Assembly: GCA_934047225.1 (NCBI GenBank)
Contig: OW203998.1
Coordinates: 13,965,280 to 14,029,279 of the forward strand
Origin: Ypsolopha sequella
Lineage: Eukaryota; Arthropoda; Insecta; Lepidoptera; Ypsolophidae
Reading direction: 5' to 3'
DNA length: 64,000 nt
The notes beneath the pieces were generated by a model that made no database searches, was not told where the DNA came from, and was given only the letters and a program-made list of their open reading frames with translations. How positions within the stretch are numbered: the first letter of the stretch is position 1; the number at the start of each line of letters is the position of its first letter. Both the position numbers and the translations under genes were made by a program. Below are positions 1 to 10,889 of this stretch, in pieces.

Positions 1-355
1 GCCCTCCTTACCAACTTTAACGTTAGACCCCCAGTTTATGTGTTTCGGTATGAAACGGAACGCAAGCAGAAGCCGAATGTTTCATTTAGAGTCCATAAAC
101 TGGTGAAAAAGAACATTTTCCGTTGATTTAAAAAAGGAATGTCATGGAAAAACGTTGACCTCTTCTAAACATCCTTATTTATTAAGAGATCTTCCCAGCT
201 TCCCACGCGAGAATACTAGGTGGATTCTGTAGGAATAATTCTTAGGTGGGCGGTCATCTACCTACACGTAACTCTTTGAAAATTTACAGCTAATACAATC
301 TTAAATAATGTAATTTAAATGGTACACAAAAAGTTTTTCATTGTTTTACTATATT
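1..355. other. Unassigned AT-rich sequence
   Basis: I see no open frame, repeat family or structure here beyond a weak self-complementary match around the short phrase CAGTTTATG near 30 and 110. Confidence 0.4.
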
Positions 356-359
356 TATA

Positions 360-621
360 CAAGGTGACTTTTTGATCATCGTCCAAATTCATACTGGTGG
401 CTTGGTAAGTAATCAGTATCTTGGACCAATAATAATTTTGGTGAAATTCGTAAAATGAAATTTCGACTCCCCATAGTGATTCACTCGGGACTGGAACTGA
501 ATTTCTATGGGAAGCCGAAATTTAATTTTACGAATTTCACAAAAATTGTTACTGATCCAAGATACTGATCACTTATCAAGCCTCCAGTATGAATTTGGAC
601 GATGATCAAAAAGTCACCTTG
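360..621. mobile_element. Foldback MITE, family A, copy 1
   Basis: The element is one near-complete palindrome. It opens with CAAGGTGACTTTTTGATC and closes with the reverse complement, and the arms run about 125 bp each to a centre near 490. TATA stands on both sides, compatible with a TA or TATA target duplication as in Tc1/mariner-type MITEs. A second copy with the same ends and centre lies at 44180-44441, and a half copy at about 43215-43298. No coding capacity. Confidence 0.85.
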
Positions 622-638
622 TATAGAGAGGAAAGCTA

Positions 639-1060
639 ATGCGTTCCTTACGGAGTATGTGTGGTTTAACATTGAATGAAAGAGTGAAAATATCTTCATA
701 CGGGAAAGAAGATGTCGTGACTAGAATAGAAAAAGGAATGCTTCGGTGGTATGGCCATGTAAAGAGGGTGAGTGAAAGTAGAGTGACGAAAGAAATTTAT
801 CGTGCGCAAGACGAAGGTAGAGCTAGACCCGGCCGCCCTAGAAGGACGTATGCTGACCAAATTGGCGAGATATTGAAGAAGGGCATATCAAAAGTACCCG
901 GAATAGAAGAGCTTGCATGACTGGATTGATGGATGTGGAAGAGGCGAAAGAGGTGTGTCAGGACCGAGGCAGATGGAAATCTTCAGTTTGCCTACCCTTG
1001 TATCTATGTATGTTTGTTGGAAATACAAACTGTACTAAGACGATCAAACATGTATGTATG
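639..1060 (+). pseudogene. 3' fragment of an RTE-like non-LTR retrotransposon
   Basis: An open frame at 639-920 reads like the C-terminal tail of a reverse transcriptase: a motif MLRWYGHVKRV, then GRARPGRPRRTYADQ, both typical of the region after the thumb in RTE/BovB-like polymerases. After the stop, the following bases still read as the family tail (EEAKEVCQDRGRWKSSV), so the stop or a frameshift is probably decay. The fragment ends near a short (TATG)n run at 1049-1061, which looks like the element's 3' tail. A sister copy with the same ends lies at 62155-62530. Everything upstream (endonuclease, palm) is missing. Confidence 0.7.
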
Positions 1061-1109
1061 TATTCTTGAGTATGAGCATAGTATGAGTAATTTACTAAAG
1101 CTGCTTGAA

Positions 1110-1560
1110 TTATTTTAAAAATACAATTTTCTCTTCGCCTAGTTGTTTGATTGATTATAAAAGTCTGATTTCAGTTTTATGTGACACCAAACTCGGTACA
1201 GTTTAAGAACTTTGTTTGCATAATGTTACGTTGGTACAATGCTCTAAAGTTACGGGGTTATGCCAAAGATTTCAAAAGTAAAGATAAGCCCTTACCGTAC
1301 TATGACAGTACCAAAATGTTTCCACCTTTAAACGGGTGACGCTCACACGTTTGTAATCAGTGCTCATCTGAACACAGTGATAGTTGGACGCTTTAAGTGC
1401 ACTTAAAGTTTTGAATTTTTACGAGAAATTTTTTACGGGTTTATTAGTAGTCTGATCAGTTTGCTGACCGTAGGTAGTCAATTGCGCACTCATAAGTATG
1501 CGTGCGTAAGCATTATGTTAACGCACACATTCAAAAACAATGCAATAGATTTTAGGTGCC
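1110..1560. other. Unassigned sequence
   Basis: No coding frame or repeat family recognised. Composition is ordinary AT-rich intergenic. Confidence 0.4.
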
Positions 1561-1561
1561 T

Positions 1562-1564
<3 letters not shown>

Positions 1565-1595
<31 letters not shown>
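1565..1595. repeat. (TA)n microsatellite
   Basis: A pure AT dinucleotide run of about 31 bases. A second shorter run at 1658-1670 abuts the 3' end of the retrotransposon that follows, and probably represents its microsatellite-like tail. Confidence 0.95.
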
Positions 1596-1598
<3 letters not shown>

Positions 1599-1670
1599 CG
1601 TTATAGTCTAGCTAGAGCTCATTGAGAGAGTCCAAATATATTGTTATATCTCCAAAAATATATATATATA

Positions 1671-4600
1671 GCTTCACAGCCGTTCTCGGCCACAGCGACA
1701 GCTTCTTAACTCCTGTCAAGTTTGAGAGCTAAGCTGTCCAGCTCTCTGATGTGCTCTCAAGTGACTCGCGTAACCAATTTTTGCATTAAATGTACGCCCA
1801 CATAGGGCGCACGTCAGCACACCATTCATGAAATTGTAAGCGATGTTCGCAGGTGGCCGAGACTTAAGGTCGTCCCTTTTTCGGTCTAAATCGGACCTTC
1901 GTTCTTGTTCAAAGTCATAAACTTTCCTTTGAACAAGGTTCCGCCACTCTGCGCGTTGAGCTGCCTTATCCTCCCACTGCGATGGCTCAATGTTGCATCT
2001 TTTTAATTGTCTTTTCAGAACATCCTTGTACCTTAGGTACTGGCCTCCACTTTTTCGCTTTCCGGACTGGAGTTCTGAAAAGAAGATGCGCTTCGCCACT
2101 CGCTCCTCCGCCATCCGCGACACGTGTCCGCACCACCGAAGCTGTCGCCGCATGATGTATGCCTCTATGCCACCCACATTGGCGCGTTGCAGCACTTCGG
2201 TATTTCGCACCCGATCAGACCATCTGATCTTAAGTATATTTCGGAGGCATTTAAGGTGGAATCGGTCGAGGGTGCGGATTTGGTGGCGGTATAAGCACCA
2301 TGTCTCTGCAGCGTATAGGAGGTTTGGCAATACTATCGCCATGTACACGGAGACTTTCGTGCCCAGCTTCAGTTCGTGGGAGCAGAAGACCTTACGACTC
2401 AGTTTGCCAAATGCCGCGGCTGCGGCACTGATCCTGCTGTTGATCTCAGAGTCGAGGTCGCACCTGGTTGACACAGTGCTCCCCAGATAGCGAAATTTGT
2501 CGACCTGCTTAAGCACGTCCTCACCAAGTCTTACAACCAGTTGTTCATGGCCAAGCGAGTCCAAGGACATCACTTGTGTCTTCTTTACATTGACCTTCAG
2601 GCCAAATTTAAGACAAGACTTGGAAAAGATCGACATTAGCTTCTGCAGGCCGTCCGAAGACTCAGAAACGAAGCACAAATCATCCGCATACATGATTTCC
2701 GTAACTAGAGCGTACGACACTTTGGTCCGGGCTCGGAATCTGCCAAGATTAAAAAGTCCTCCATCTGTTCGAAAACGGATGTGCACTCCTTCCGAAGATG
2801 TTTGTAACACCTCGCGGACCACCACTGCAAAGTACAATGCGAACAGTGTTGGCGCTAAAACGCAGCCTTGCTTCACCCCACAGGTAACGGGAAAGAAGTC
2901 AGACTGTTCGGCATCAACAGCGACACAACACGACATGTCATCATGCAGTAGTCGCGCAAGTCTCACAAACTTCGCCGTGCATCCCAGTTTCTCCAGTACT
3001 ATCCATAGAGCTTCTCGAGGCACACTATCAAACGCCTTCTCAAGGTCAACAAAACACAGGTAAAGTTGGCGGCCTTGTTCCCGGCTTTTTTCCTGTAGTT
3101 GACGTATTGAGAAGATCGCTTCACACGTCCCTCTGTCAGGTCGGAAGCCAAATTGGGTTTCGGGGAGAATATTTTCGGACAGCAGCTTCAGGCGGTTGAG
3201 AATCACCCGGGCAAAGACTTTTCCGGGGGCTGTTAAGAGTGAAATACCGCGGTGAGAGCCGCAATCAGAACGGTCTCCCTTGTTCTTGTACAGAGCAATG
3301 ATACGGGACATTTTGAACTCAGCTGGAACTCGTTCTTCATCCCACATACGAACAAACAATTTCCATACAAGAACGTGCAGCTCCTCACCGCCATACTTCA
3401 GTAGCTCACCTGGCACAAAATCAACGCCAACCGCCCTGTTGTTTTGTTGCTGCATGATGGCATTAGCAATCTCACACAATGCCAACGGCTTGTCCAACTC
3501 GTTACAAATTGGGAGCTCAGGAATAGACCTGATTTGCTCTAAATCCACTTCGCGATCTACATTGAGCAGGTGGTTAAAATGCTCTGCCCATCTTTCCAAC
3601 TGATCTTCCTTACTTGTCAAGAGATACACCCCATCAGCTGACTTCAGGGGCACTTTGACGCGCTGAGTGGGTCCTATCAGTTTGCGGACCTCGCAGTAGA
3701 ACTCCCCGAGCTGGTTGGTGTCCGAAAGCCATTGCATGTGCTTAGCCTTCTCCTGCCACCAGCTATCCTTTGTTTCCCGACACAGTCTACGCAGTTCTTG
3801 ACCACTAAGTTTTATCTCCGCAACAGTACCTCCTTGCTGTCTGCCACCTGATTGACGCAAGAGTGCCCGGTGTTTGTCGATTGCTGCCGTCAGGACTGCA
3901 TCGTTCTCATCAAACCAGTCTTCGTTTTTACGGACTTTTAGACCCAGTGTAGCAGTAGCGGAGTCTAATAGATGAGAGGCGAGAGTCCCCCAGTCAGTAT
4001 CAACATCACCCGACTCGCAATTCTGAGGCGTCATTATAAGGGTCTCTACATATTTATTCCTCACCTCGAGATCTTTTAACCTGTCCACGTTTAAACACGC
4101 AGGTCTTAAACTACAAGATCTACGAGGTGGACGGAGGCGAAGATTTAACTTAGTGATAACTAAACGATGGTCAGACCAGCAATTCGCACCGCGCATTACG
4201 CGAGTTACTTGTACTTGGGATACATCACGTTGCCTGACGATTGCATAGTCGATCAGATGCCAATGCTTGGATCTCGGGTGCATCCACGTCGTCTTGTGCT
4301 TAGCAGCTAATCTGAACATGGTGTTCGTTACTGCTAAATCAAATTGTGCACAGATAGTGAGTAGCAACTGTCCGTTGCTATTCATATTGCCGACACCGTG
4401 TCTGCCCAGGGCTTTAGGCCAGGCCTCAAAGTCACGTCCAACTCTGGCATTAAAGTCCCCCAGTAACAAAATTTGTTCATTGGGACGAATTCTCTCGAGG
4501 CAACGCGAGAGCTCTTCATAAAACTTGTCCTTCACCTCGTCAGACTTGTCCATAGTAGGAGCATAAATGCTTAGGACATTAAGATAATTGTCGTTTTTGA

Positions 4601-5750
4601 GGTGAAGGCGTAATGTAGTTAAGCGGTCGGAGATGTGGATGGGACACTCCGCTAAACGCCTCACTAAGTTGTTTTTGATCGCAAATCCTACGCCTGACCT
4701 TCTGGGTTCGGATGATGCAGTACCCTTCCAAAAGAAAGTATAACCGCCACCGTGCTCCACTAGTTCCCCCTCGTCAGCGAGATGAGTTTCGCTGATAGCG
4801 GCCACATCTACGCCATAGCGATGGAGTTCTCGGGCCACAACAGCGGTTTTCCTTTCAGGGCAGGCGTTGCCATCGCGATCTAGGAGCGTTCGCACATTCC
4901 ACGCGCCAAAGATCATTTTTGATGAAACGACGTTTTTATTTTTATTGCACTTTCGACCACGTTTTAAAGATGCGGAGGCAGCCGTGGTAACTGTCATCCC
5001 GTTGGTTTGGAGTGAGCGTTTTTTGGGACACCTTTTCTAGCCCCCTCCTCAGCTGAGTGAGGAAAGCAGTGCGTCCCTTAACAGGGCTGCTTTGTCGCCT
5101 CGGGTGCTGCCGAGTCCACACTGTCACTCCGATATGCAGTGCGAAAACGACCACGGTGTTTCTACCACACCCCCGAGACCGCCTGCGTGCAGGAATCAGA
5201 CAAAGCCCGACGAGCATCACGCCGAACCTCTCTACTTCAACCCATCGCCGCAGGGCTTGCTGTATTCGGAGTCCATTTTAAGGAAGCAGTCATGTGCGCA
5301 GGAGATATTTAAGGTGCACAAGTGTTCGCGCCACACTGATGCACGCACTCGTCCTCCCCTGCCTTTGCCCAGTGGAACGGAGAACCGCTACGACTGGAGG
5401 CAGGGTCAGATGGTGTGTCTGGCCGACGGTATCTGTCGCCCTCTACCGTCGCCCTAGGCCTTCCACCAAGCCTTGCTGTCTCGCCGAGTCCACCAAGACC
5501 CGATGCATATCTGCGGTGAGTTGCCTTCCTCGCCGAAACAGACTTCATGCACAAAGCGGGAGGGTTCCGCTAAACTAAACTTGCCACCGTAATGACAAGC
5601 CCCCTCTTCCAGGTTTAGCCCGCGAGCCGACGCGGTTTGCCGGGGTGTGGCCGCTGCGTACATAACAGCTACTTGGAGCCAGTGGAGAGAGTTTATGGGG
5701 TTCAACGCATTTTAACTGAACTTAGCCACTAATAAGTCGGCTGGCGTAAG
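1671..5750 (-). mobile_element. Full-length or near full-length non-LTR retrotransposon with zinc-finger tail
   Basis: The element runs right to left. Its 3' end, read on the minus strand, is CGGCTGTGAAGCTATATA and passes into a TA run, the same terminus seen in the truncated copy at 62546. The long ORF fills 4997-1716. Right of it, 5000-5750 is GC-rich compared with the flanks and holds short minus-strand frames (5220-4942 and 5705-5454), which fits a 5' UTR or a decayed first ORF. The 5' boundary is inferred from the drop in GC near 5700-5760 and is not exact. I could not settle the clade from sequence alone; RTE-like and CR1-like are both possible. Confidence 0.8.
1716..4997 (-). CDS. Endonuclease-reverse transcriptase with C-terminal C2H2 zinc finger
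   Basis: An uninterrupted frame of 1,093 residues. It would nick target DNA and prime reverse transcription of its own RNA at the nick. The N-terminal half is an APE-type endonuclease: GAWNVRTL near residue 31, SETH near 69, GDFN at about 180 and SDH at about 275. The reverse transcriptase follows, with the first catalytic aspartate in FVDLEKAFD at about 651 and YADD at about 770-773. After the thumb comes RWCGHVSRM, then a basic tail and one C2H2 finger (CALCGRTF...SHLRAH) near residues 1063-1083. No stop or frameshift is seen and all key residues are present, so the copy could be active. The ATG at 4997 is the first in frame; initiation further upstream is not excluded. Confidence 0.93.
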   Translation of the reverse strand: MTVTTAASASLKRGRKCNKNKNVVSSKMIFGAWNVRTLLDRDGNACPERKTAVVARELHRYGVDVAAISETHLADEGELVEHGGGYTFFWKGTASSEPRRSGVGFAIKNNLVRRLAECPIHISDRLTTLRLHLKNDNYLNVLSIYAPTMDKSDEVKDKFYEELSRCLERIRPNEQILLLGDFNARVGRDFEAWPKALGRHGVGNMNSNGQLLLTICAQFDLAVTNTMFRLAAKHKTTWMHPRSKHWHLIDYAIVRQRDVSQVQVTRVMRGANCWSDHRLVITKLNLRLRPPRRSCSLRPACLNVDRLKDLEVRNKYVETLIMTPQNCESGDVDTDWGTLASHLLDSATATLGLKVRKNEDWFDENDAVLTAAIDKHRALLRQSGGRQQGGTVAEIKLSGQELRRLCRETKDSWWQEKAKHMQWLSDTNQLGEFYCEVRKLIGPTQRVKVPLKSADGVYLLTSKEDQLERWAEHFNHLLNVDREVDLEQIRSIPELPICNELDKPLALCEIANAIMQQQNNRAVGVDFVPGELLKYGGEELHVLVWKLFVRMWDEERVPAEFKMSRIIALYKNKGDRSDCGSHRGISLLTAPGKVFARVILNRLKLLSENILPETQFGFRPDRGTCEAIFSIRQLQEKSREQGRQLYLCFVDLEKAFDSVPREALWIVLEKLGCTAKFVRLARLLHDDMSCCVAVDAEQSDFFPVTCGVKQGCVLAPTLFALYFAVVVREVLQTSSEGVHIRFRTDGGLFNLGRFRARTKVSYALVTEIMYADDLCFVSESSDGLQKLMSIFSKSCLKFGLKVNVKKTQVMSLDSLGHEQLVVRLGEDVLKQVDKFRYLGSTVSTRCDLDSEINSRISAAAAAFGKLSRKVFCSHELKLGTKVSVYMAIVLPNLLYAAETWCLYRHQIRTLDRFHLKCLRNILKIRWSDRVRNTEVLQRANVGGIEAYIMRRQLRWCGHVSRMAEERVAKRIFFSELQSGKRKSGGQYLRYKDVLKRQLKRCNIEPSQWEDKAAQRAEWRNLVQRKVYDFEQERRSDLDRKRDDLKSRPPANIAYNFMNGVLTCALCGRTFNAKIGYASHLRAHQRAGQLSSQT

Positions 5751-5759
5751 AACGACGTT

Positions 5760-6690
5760 AACACCCCACTACACCCCAAAAATAAAGAAATAGAGGGCCG
5801 TCGAAGTTATCAGTTTTAGACCATTTTTTTACGGGGTCTATTTCAAAAACCAAACGTGTTCAGAATTTGACTGTATATAATATACCATATAGGTACTGTA
5901 TTTAAGCATGGACGAAATACTAGTCTATGATTTAAGTAACAAATGTTTAAATTTAATGAAATTGAATTATAGTAGGAGCAATTGGTGACGAACTTAACTA
6001 CATTTTGTAGTTAAAACAAAACTGAGATATTTAGTTTGTAATTTTTGTTAACATTTTATTCATATCTACTAATTCATTAGAATGCTATGGAACTCTTAGG
6101 GCGCGAGACCTACTCACACTTGATCGGTTTATTTATATTTCACTTGTTAATCTTACATTATCCAACAAGTAGACCCAGGTGTATACGGGTAAACGATGAA
6201 TTTTCGTACTTTACCCAAAGAGTTTGGGTAATTCTAAGTAAACCCGGGTAAACCTAGTTTGACTCTTTCTTTTCGCATTATCCGTGACACGAGTACATGC
6301 AGATTGTGCAAACTATTCTAAGCCGATTAAATAATGATAAATACCCATGATATAAAAAATGAATGCTCCAATATATAAACTCTTTAGATTATTTCTTCCA
6401 AACTGATTTCATATAAATCTCACTCACGTAGTGTCCTTGCTAGGGGTAATTTCACCAAATCTCTTGGCAGAATAAGGTAAAGAAAAACATACCTTATTTT
6501 ATCCGAATACGAGCTACAAAGGTCAGATATAAAATTGGTTGTTCTGTAAACAAAGTCTCAGACGGCTGGAGGTCGCCGTGACCTGTGTAACCTGCTGCCT
6601 GTAGCCAGTAAGTAACACAGGCTACAATAAACTGGTAGTGAATTTTTCCAGTGTGCAATGTAACTATATGCAGTTAAAAGGTTAACAATT
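5760..6690. other. Unassigned sequence
   Basis: AT-rich, no open frame of note. Around 6180-6260 the phrase GGGTAA recurs several times without a fixed period. Nothing else recognised. Confidence 0.35.
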
Positions 6691-6879
6691 CATGTATGTT
6701 TTTATTGCGAAATCCATCGCTTATTATTAGAGTGCATTACAAACTTGCAATCAATCGTTCTGTTCAGAATCAGCAAGGCGTGAAATCACATAACGCTCTC
6801 GTGAGTGTTCAGTATGTGCATTACAAGCTGGTATATCGAGTAGTTACAAATAAATTTGAGGTACAGGTATGGTGGAAAA

Positions 6880-7080
6880 ATTCGTCGACCAAGATACGAA
6901 CCTCGGTAGCGCAGTCGATAAAAGTAAATCTGAAAGAAAAGTAAATCTGGATGTGAGGAGCTCTGAACCGGGATTCGAACCCGGGACCCGAGTTAAATTC
7001 ACGAGTTGTGTTGAGACCTGGATAGCTCAGATTCAGAGCGGTTCAGAGCTCCTCATATCCAGATTTACTTTTCTTTCTGC
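6880..7080. repeat. Composite tRNA-derived SINE fragment in inverted arrangement
   Basis: Two tRNA A-box-like stretches lie on the plus strand (GGTAGCGCAGTCG at about 6904 and TGGATAGCTCAG at about 7019, the latter with a paired D-arm GCTC/GAGC). Between them a B box and T-arm lie on the minus strand, seen on the plus strand as GGATTCGAACCCGGGACC at about 6969. The outer flanks (about 6932-6966 and 7040-7077) are near-perfect inverted repeats ending in GTAAATCTG...AAAGAAAAG. It cannot fold as a single tRNA, so I call it rearranged SINE sequence. Confidence 0.55.
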
Positions 7081-7204
7081 CTTTCTATACTGCAATGATA
7101 TAATGTTAACAATATAAATGCCATAGCAACATCAACACTACCTAACAAACAATTCGGCAACCTCTGAGTACGGAATCCTAATTTTACGTTTAGATTAAAT
7201 TATT

Positions 7205-7650
7205 TTAGGGTGTGTTAATTCGAAAACCTTTTCAAAATTTTGATTTAATACTTGTGGTCTAAAAAACCTCATGATGATGAATATTTTTACAAAGAAGCTG
7301 CAACTTCCATTTGCCTTCGTGTGACGTCACTTGAGAAATGGCTGCTTGGAAATGTGTCCTTTGATATCAAGATAATTTTGTAAAAATTTGCTGCGACTGA
7401 TTTGACAGATGGATGACAGATGAGTAGACAGACAGAGACAGACCACTTTTTTATAAGAAATCACACATCACAATCAGTATAAATGTCTAAAATTCTCTAG
7501 TGACTTCATAACCGATCATTCCTTAAAAGATCATAAAAAGCTAATAGTTAATTTATATACCAAAATAATGAAAACTACGTCCTAAAATGGCTTTATTCTC
7601 CAAATAAAAATTAAAAAATAATCTTTTTGAAATTAAGCTATGGGATTACT
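7205..7650 (-). repeat. Dispersed repeat family B, copy 1
   Basis: Matches, in opposite orientation, 49560-50010, and part of 16150-16275. Shared landmarks include GAAGCTGCAACTTCC/TTTGCCTTCG, GACGTCACTTGAGAAATGGC and a stretch of GACAGA repeats. No coding capacity; boundaries approximate. Confidence 0.7.
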
Positions 7651-7734
7651 TAAGAATTTGTGCTACAATCGAACCAAATTTGCAACTTGTATGTATTTAC
7701 CGTCTTTAAGATAAATTGGAAATAAATAACGTTA

Positions 7735-8018
7735 AAAAAAACCGGCCAAGTGCGAGTCAGACTCGCGCACGAAGGGTTCCGTACCATTATCTATAAAAAC
7801 GGCAAAAAAAACATGTCTGATGTATGGACGCCCCCTTAAATATTTATTTTATTCTGTTTTTTAGTTCTGTTTTTTTAGCGGCAAAAGAAATACATCATCT
7901 GTGAAAATTTCAACTGTCTAACTACACGGTTCATGAGATACAGCCTGGTGACAGACGGACAGCGGAGTCTTAGTAATAGGGTCCCGTTGGTTACCCTTTG
8001 GGTACGGAACCCTAAAAA
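7735..8018 (+). repeat. Lepidopteran-type interspersed repeat C
   Basis: Opens ACCGGCCAAGTGCGAGTCAG and closes with GGTACGGAACCCTAAAAA. The middle holds GTGAAAATTTCAACTGTCTA and a GACGGAC-rich stretch. The same start and end occur at 33113-33390 (minus), 48661-49450 (plus), 53317-53944 (minus) and, degraded, 56636-56980 (minus). Partial pieces lie at 8215-8400, 13450-13550, 20575-20635 and 23240-23385. Non-coding and non-autonomous. I recognise the start sequence from lepidopteran genomes but cannot name the class with certainty. Confidence 0.8.
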
Positions 8019-8029
8019 GCTATGAAGTT

Positions 8030-8200
8030 GATGGTCGTGATTGTCGGCACTTGGTGGAACTTATGACACATTGTGATTAAAATACACTTGTACTTGTCCA
8101 CTTTATATTATTATTACTTTTAACCTGACCGGTTTCGCTGTATAAGCATTTTCAAAGGTTTTATAGATGATAAAATTAAATAATATGTTATTGTTGTTGT
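8030..8200 (-). mobile_element. Penelope-like terminal fragment with hammerhead-like motif
   Basis: Contains the family phrase GGCACTTGGTGGAA (about 8050) and the motif read on the minus strand at 8158-8125: a short stem between AAAAU and GAAACCGGUC. The same arrangement occurs in the palindromic elements at 25756 and 55236. This copy is a single arm without an inverted partner. Confidence 0.55.
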
Positions 8201-8526
8201 TAAAAGCTACCTAAAAAGCTACTTTTTCGAGGGTTTTTGTATGGGGAATCTCGTTGGGTTGCATTTTTATTTTTATTGTTTGCCGCGATAAGGCCATAGC
8301 ATTCTGTGAAAATTTCAAGTGGCTATTACGGTTGAAATGAAGCTGTAGACCCCTGCCAGACGGACGAACGGACAGTCAGTCAGTTTTGGCAACGCTGACG
8401 TTGAGGCTTGGGACTGTTGTGAAAAATAGAACCCAATCTAGTTGGAAGCCAATGAGATTTTTTGATGTGGGTGAATACCAGTGAGGATCTAGCAGTGGAT
8501 TGGGTATTGTACTGATTATTGTACAT

Positions 8527-8720
8527 CAGAGGTCGGAAACCGCCGGCCCGCGGGCCGCATGCGGCCCGTGAACCACTTTTTCCATTCTGAACTATCTAAA
8601 AAGCAAGCATTGTTTTCAGTTAAAATATGCACTTAGACGCAATGCTGCACAAAATGTGGCCCCCGCTGATCCCCTGGTAGCATTTGTGGTCCTCCTATAT
8701 CATAAGGTTGCCGACCCCTG
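8527..8720. mobile_element. Non-autonomous hAT-like element with 8-bp TSD
   Basis: A 194-bp element with ends CAGAGGTCGGAAACC and GGTTGCCGACCCCTG, imperfect terminal inverted repeats of the CAGGGGTCGGCAACC type. It is flanked on both sides by the identical octamer TTGTACAT (8519-8526 and 8721-8728), as expected for hAT insertion. The interior includes GGCCCGCGGGCCGCATGCGG, also typical of such elements. No transposase. Confidence 0.9.
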
Positions 8721-8771
8721 TTGTACATAATCGCATTGTATGATCCAGGGAGCAAAAATCCATGTCACCCG

Positions 8772-9197
8772 CAGGGTTGCCAACTTTTTTTAGAAGAAAT
8801 AAAGTACATTTGATTTCAGGGAAGGTAAATTAAAAGTACGTTCCTTTAAAAAAAGTATCCTTTATTCAAAGGAGCTAAAATATATATTTTTTTAAATATC
8901 AAGGCGGCGGACGGTAGGAACTAGGAAGGCCAGGCTCCATAGTAACATCCTGAAATCCTTTCGTGAAACTGTATTTTTTGTGCTATTTGCACAAACACAA
9001 ACGCACAAGTCATACATTTTCCCTCGGATTTCTTTACGGCTGTTTTTTTGCTGGCTGGCGTTGTCAGTTTACATCTAATTTTGCGTAAAGATTGAAATAA
9101 AGTATTTTCACGTACTTTATTGTTATTCAAAAGTATAAAGTACAGGGACCTAAAATAACGCAAGATACTTTATTTTAAAGTACGGTTGGCAACCCTA
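8772..9197. mobile_element. Non-autonomous hAT-like element with 8-bp TSD
   Basis: A 426-bp element with ends CAGGGTTGCCAAC and GTTGGCAACCCTA and exact 8-bp flanking duplications GTCACCCG (8764-8771 and 9198-9205). The subterminal arms repeat AAAGTAC several times in opposite orientations. Any frames inside are accidental. Confidence 0.9.
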
Positions 9198-9204
9198 GTC
9201 ACCC

Positions 9205-9795
9205 GCATCAGTAACATGCATCGTGTGAACCGGGCAGTATTAATTTCAATGATTACTTAATCATAATAATTTCATAATGAAATAAGCAAGATAACTAAAT
9301 ACACAAAGCGCCATAAGTTATTGAAACATAAACTTTCTTCCCAAGTTACTCTTCAACTTCGACTTGATTCGATAAAGCCCCACAAACACCGTATCCGATA
9401 ACAAGAGAGAAAATAACAAAATACCCTTCCACACACACGCGCCTCCATTCAGTCAATTTCAGTCCAATCAAGCGACCCACCCGCACAGAAAATACGCAGT
9501 TTTAGTAAACAACGCAACAAGTCCAACCGAGACCAAAAGAGGACTGACAGCCCTCCCGTGACCTCTTTACGGCCTTCCCAACCACATCCCACATCAATGG
9601 ATTGATCACTACCCTCGTAGGAACCCGATAAAATCGCTTGTTCATTTAACCCTAATCCTGAAAAGACATTATTTCGGTAATGCGTGAAACTAATATTATA
9701 ATAACTGGTTCTTTATGTATGCTAGATTTAATAAAAATAAAGGTCGTGAAAGGTCAGCGTAACCTTTTGTAGCTGAAATGAAAATCGTTTCGTAC
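9205..9795. other. Unique sequence left of candidate exon; possible intron
   Basis: No repeat recognised. If the exon at 9800-9981 is real, this is the start of its intron, opening with GTAAGTACG on the minus strand. Between about 9420 and 9640 the GC content rises a little, without a convincing frame. Confidence 0.35.
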
Positions 9796-9799
9796 TTAC

Positions 9800-9981
9800 T
9801 GTTCAAGTAACGTCATAGAAGAGGCATACAAATAACAAATAATACCATTTTGCGCATCCCGTGATGACGCAGTGCTGACGTGGTAGCAAGCCAGACTGTC
9901 ATAGGCTGAGCAGTACTGCAGTTGTAGCGGGCAGAGGTGCCGTTCCATGGCTTGGGACATTTGAGAGGTCTCTATGAGCAT
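9800..9981 (-). CDS. Candidate first coding exon of an unrecognised host gene
   Basis: Reading on the minus strand, an ATG at 9981 with A at -3 opens a frame of 60 codons plus two bases that runs exactly into a perfect donor (GTAAGTACG, intron from 9799). The only in-frame stop, TAA, lies inside that donor. The peptide begins MLIETSQMSQAMERHLCP and carries several cysteines; I do not recognise the family. The frame stays open upstream to an in-frame ATG at 10092, so a longer start is possible. The sequence just upstream (10010-10170) is GC- and CpG-rich, unlike the surroundings, which would suit a promoter or 5' UTR. It matches no repeat family in the window. The next exon would be left of 9799 and was not found. 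Confidence 0.4.
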
Positions 9982-9984
9982 CGT

Positions 9985-10180
9985 AGTGCAAAATATTAGG
10001 CAAACTTGCACACAACTAGCGCGAAACGCGGCGGGCAAAGCGCGGTGTTTGGAGCCGACTACTGCGAAGAAAGACGCGAGTCCTGCACGCATGCGCGGGC
10101 AAACGGGCGGGAACCATTTTCTAGAAGCCGCTTCCGTAAATATGCGCGTCCTGCCTGAGCCCGCGAAATGCGAATTTCAT
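9985..10180 (-). promoter_or_regulatory. CpG-rich segment, possible promoter or 5' UTR of the candidate exon
   Basis: A local island rich in CG (GCGAAACGCGGCGGGC, GCATGCGCGGGC) in an otherwise AT-rich window. Near 10118 the phrase TTCTAGAAGCCGCTTC resembles a heat-shock element but is too short to claim. No TATA box is convincing. Confidence 0.3.
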
Positions 10181-10199
10181 AGACTTGAGAGAAAATATT

Positions 10200-10790
10200 A
10201 CTATTTGAAAATCGCTCTTTTTCATGCCTGTCTAGCTAGAGCCTGTCGGATAAGCCGCAGTGTAAATCGTCTTTGTTTCAGCTGAAGGTTTAAAGCCGAT
10301 TTTGTAAATTCAAATCTCCATGTTAAGAATAACATGTGACTTTCCGTTGCAACTACATTTAACATTTAGTTAGGTACAACTTTAATTCTGATATTAATTT
10401 CAAGGCCTATTTCATGATTATCGGATACGCTTCATATATATATCAAATTCATGCTATCCTTTACATTTGTTTGACACAGAAAAACTGTATGTTCAATTAA
10501 ACCACGAAAATTCACGAACATGTATTTCAATTTTAGGGCTTCGTTGAAAAAATAAGCCCTCATAGCCAAGCTTCCAACCATCTACTGTATATCACGAACG
10601 CTTGACAGACTTTCTCAAATCAAAAGGGCATGGACAGCGCCAGTCCTTTGATAACCTATTCCGAATTTAAGGACCCATAAACTGGGCCTTGGGGTCAAGG
10701 ATGCCAGGCAATACCTTCATGGTAGATAGCAACACAAATGAAACACAAATGAATACTTTGTGCAACTCATGCTTTCTTTAGTTTAGTTCG
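10200..10790. other. Unassigned sequence
   Basis: No open frame, repeat family or structure recognised. Confidence 0.35.
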
Positions 10791-10796
10791 GAACAT

Positions 10797-10886
10797 AAAA
10801 AAATAAATTCCGCCAACTTTCAATGCGCTTTCACGCGTTGGCTAAGCCAACACAACACAGTGATAGAAATAGAGAATCCCCGGTAA
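10797..10886 (-). repeat. Dispersed repeat D, copy 1
   Basis: A block of about 90 bp with ATTCCGCCAACTTTCAA, TTGGCTAAGCCA and AGAGAATGCCCGGTAAG-like phrases. It matches 33863-33944 in opposite orientation. Family unknown. Confidence 0.6.
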
Positions 10887-10889
10887 GTG

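Noticed and set aside
1990..4521. Plus-strand frames of 166, 188, 107 and 84 codons opposite the long retrotransposon ORF
   Set aside because: They are antisense shadows of a well-supported minus-strand protein and show no motif of their own.
5057..5578. Plus-strand frames of 74 to 121 codons in the GC-rich 5' part of the retrotransposon
   Set aside because: Overlapping in several frames with high arginine and proline content, as expected for GC-rich non-coding DNA.
6955..7030. A possible tRNA gene (T arm CCGGG/CCCGG with GGTTCGAATCC on the minus strand)
   Set aside because: The A box and D arm lie on the opposite strand and no anticodon arm can be drawn, so it is SINE debris.
10118..10134. 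Heat-shock element-like TTCTAGAAGCCGCTTC
   Set aside because: Only about two and a half units with irregular spacing and no proven promoter nearby; left as a remark.
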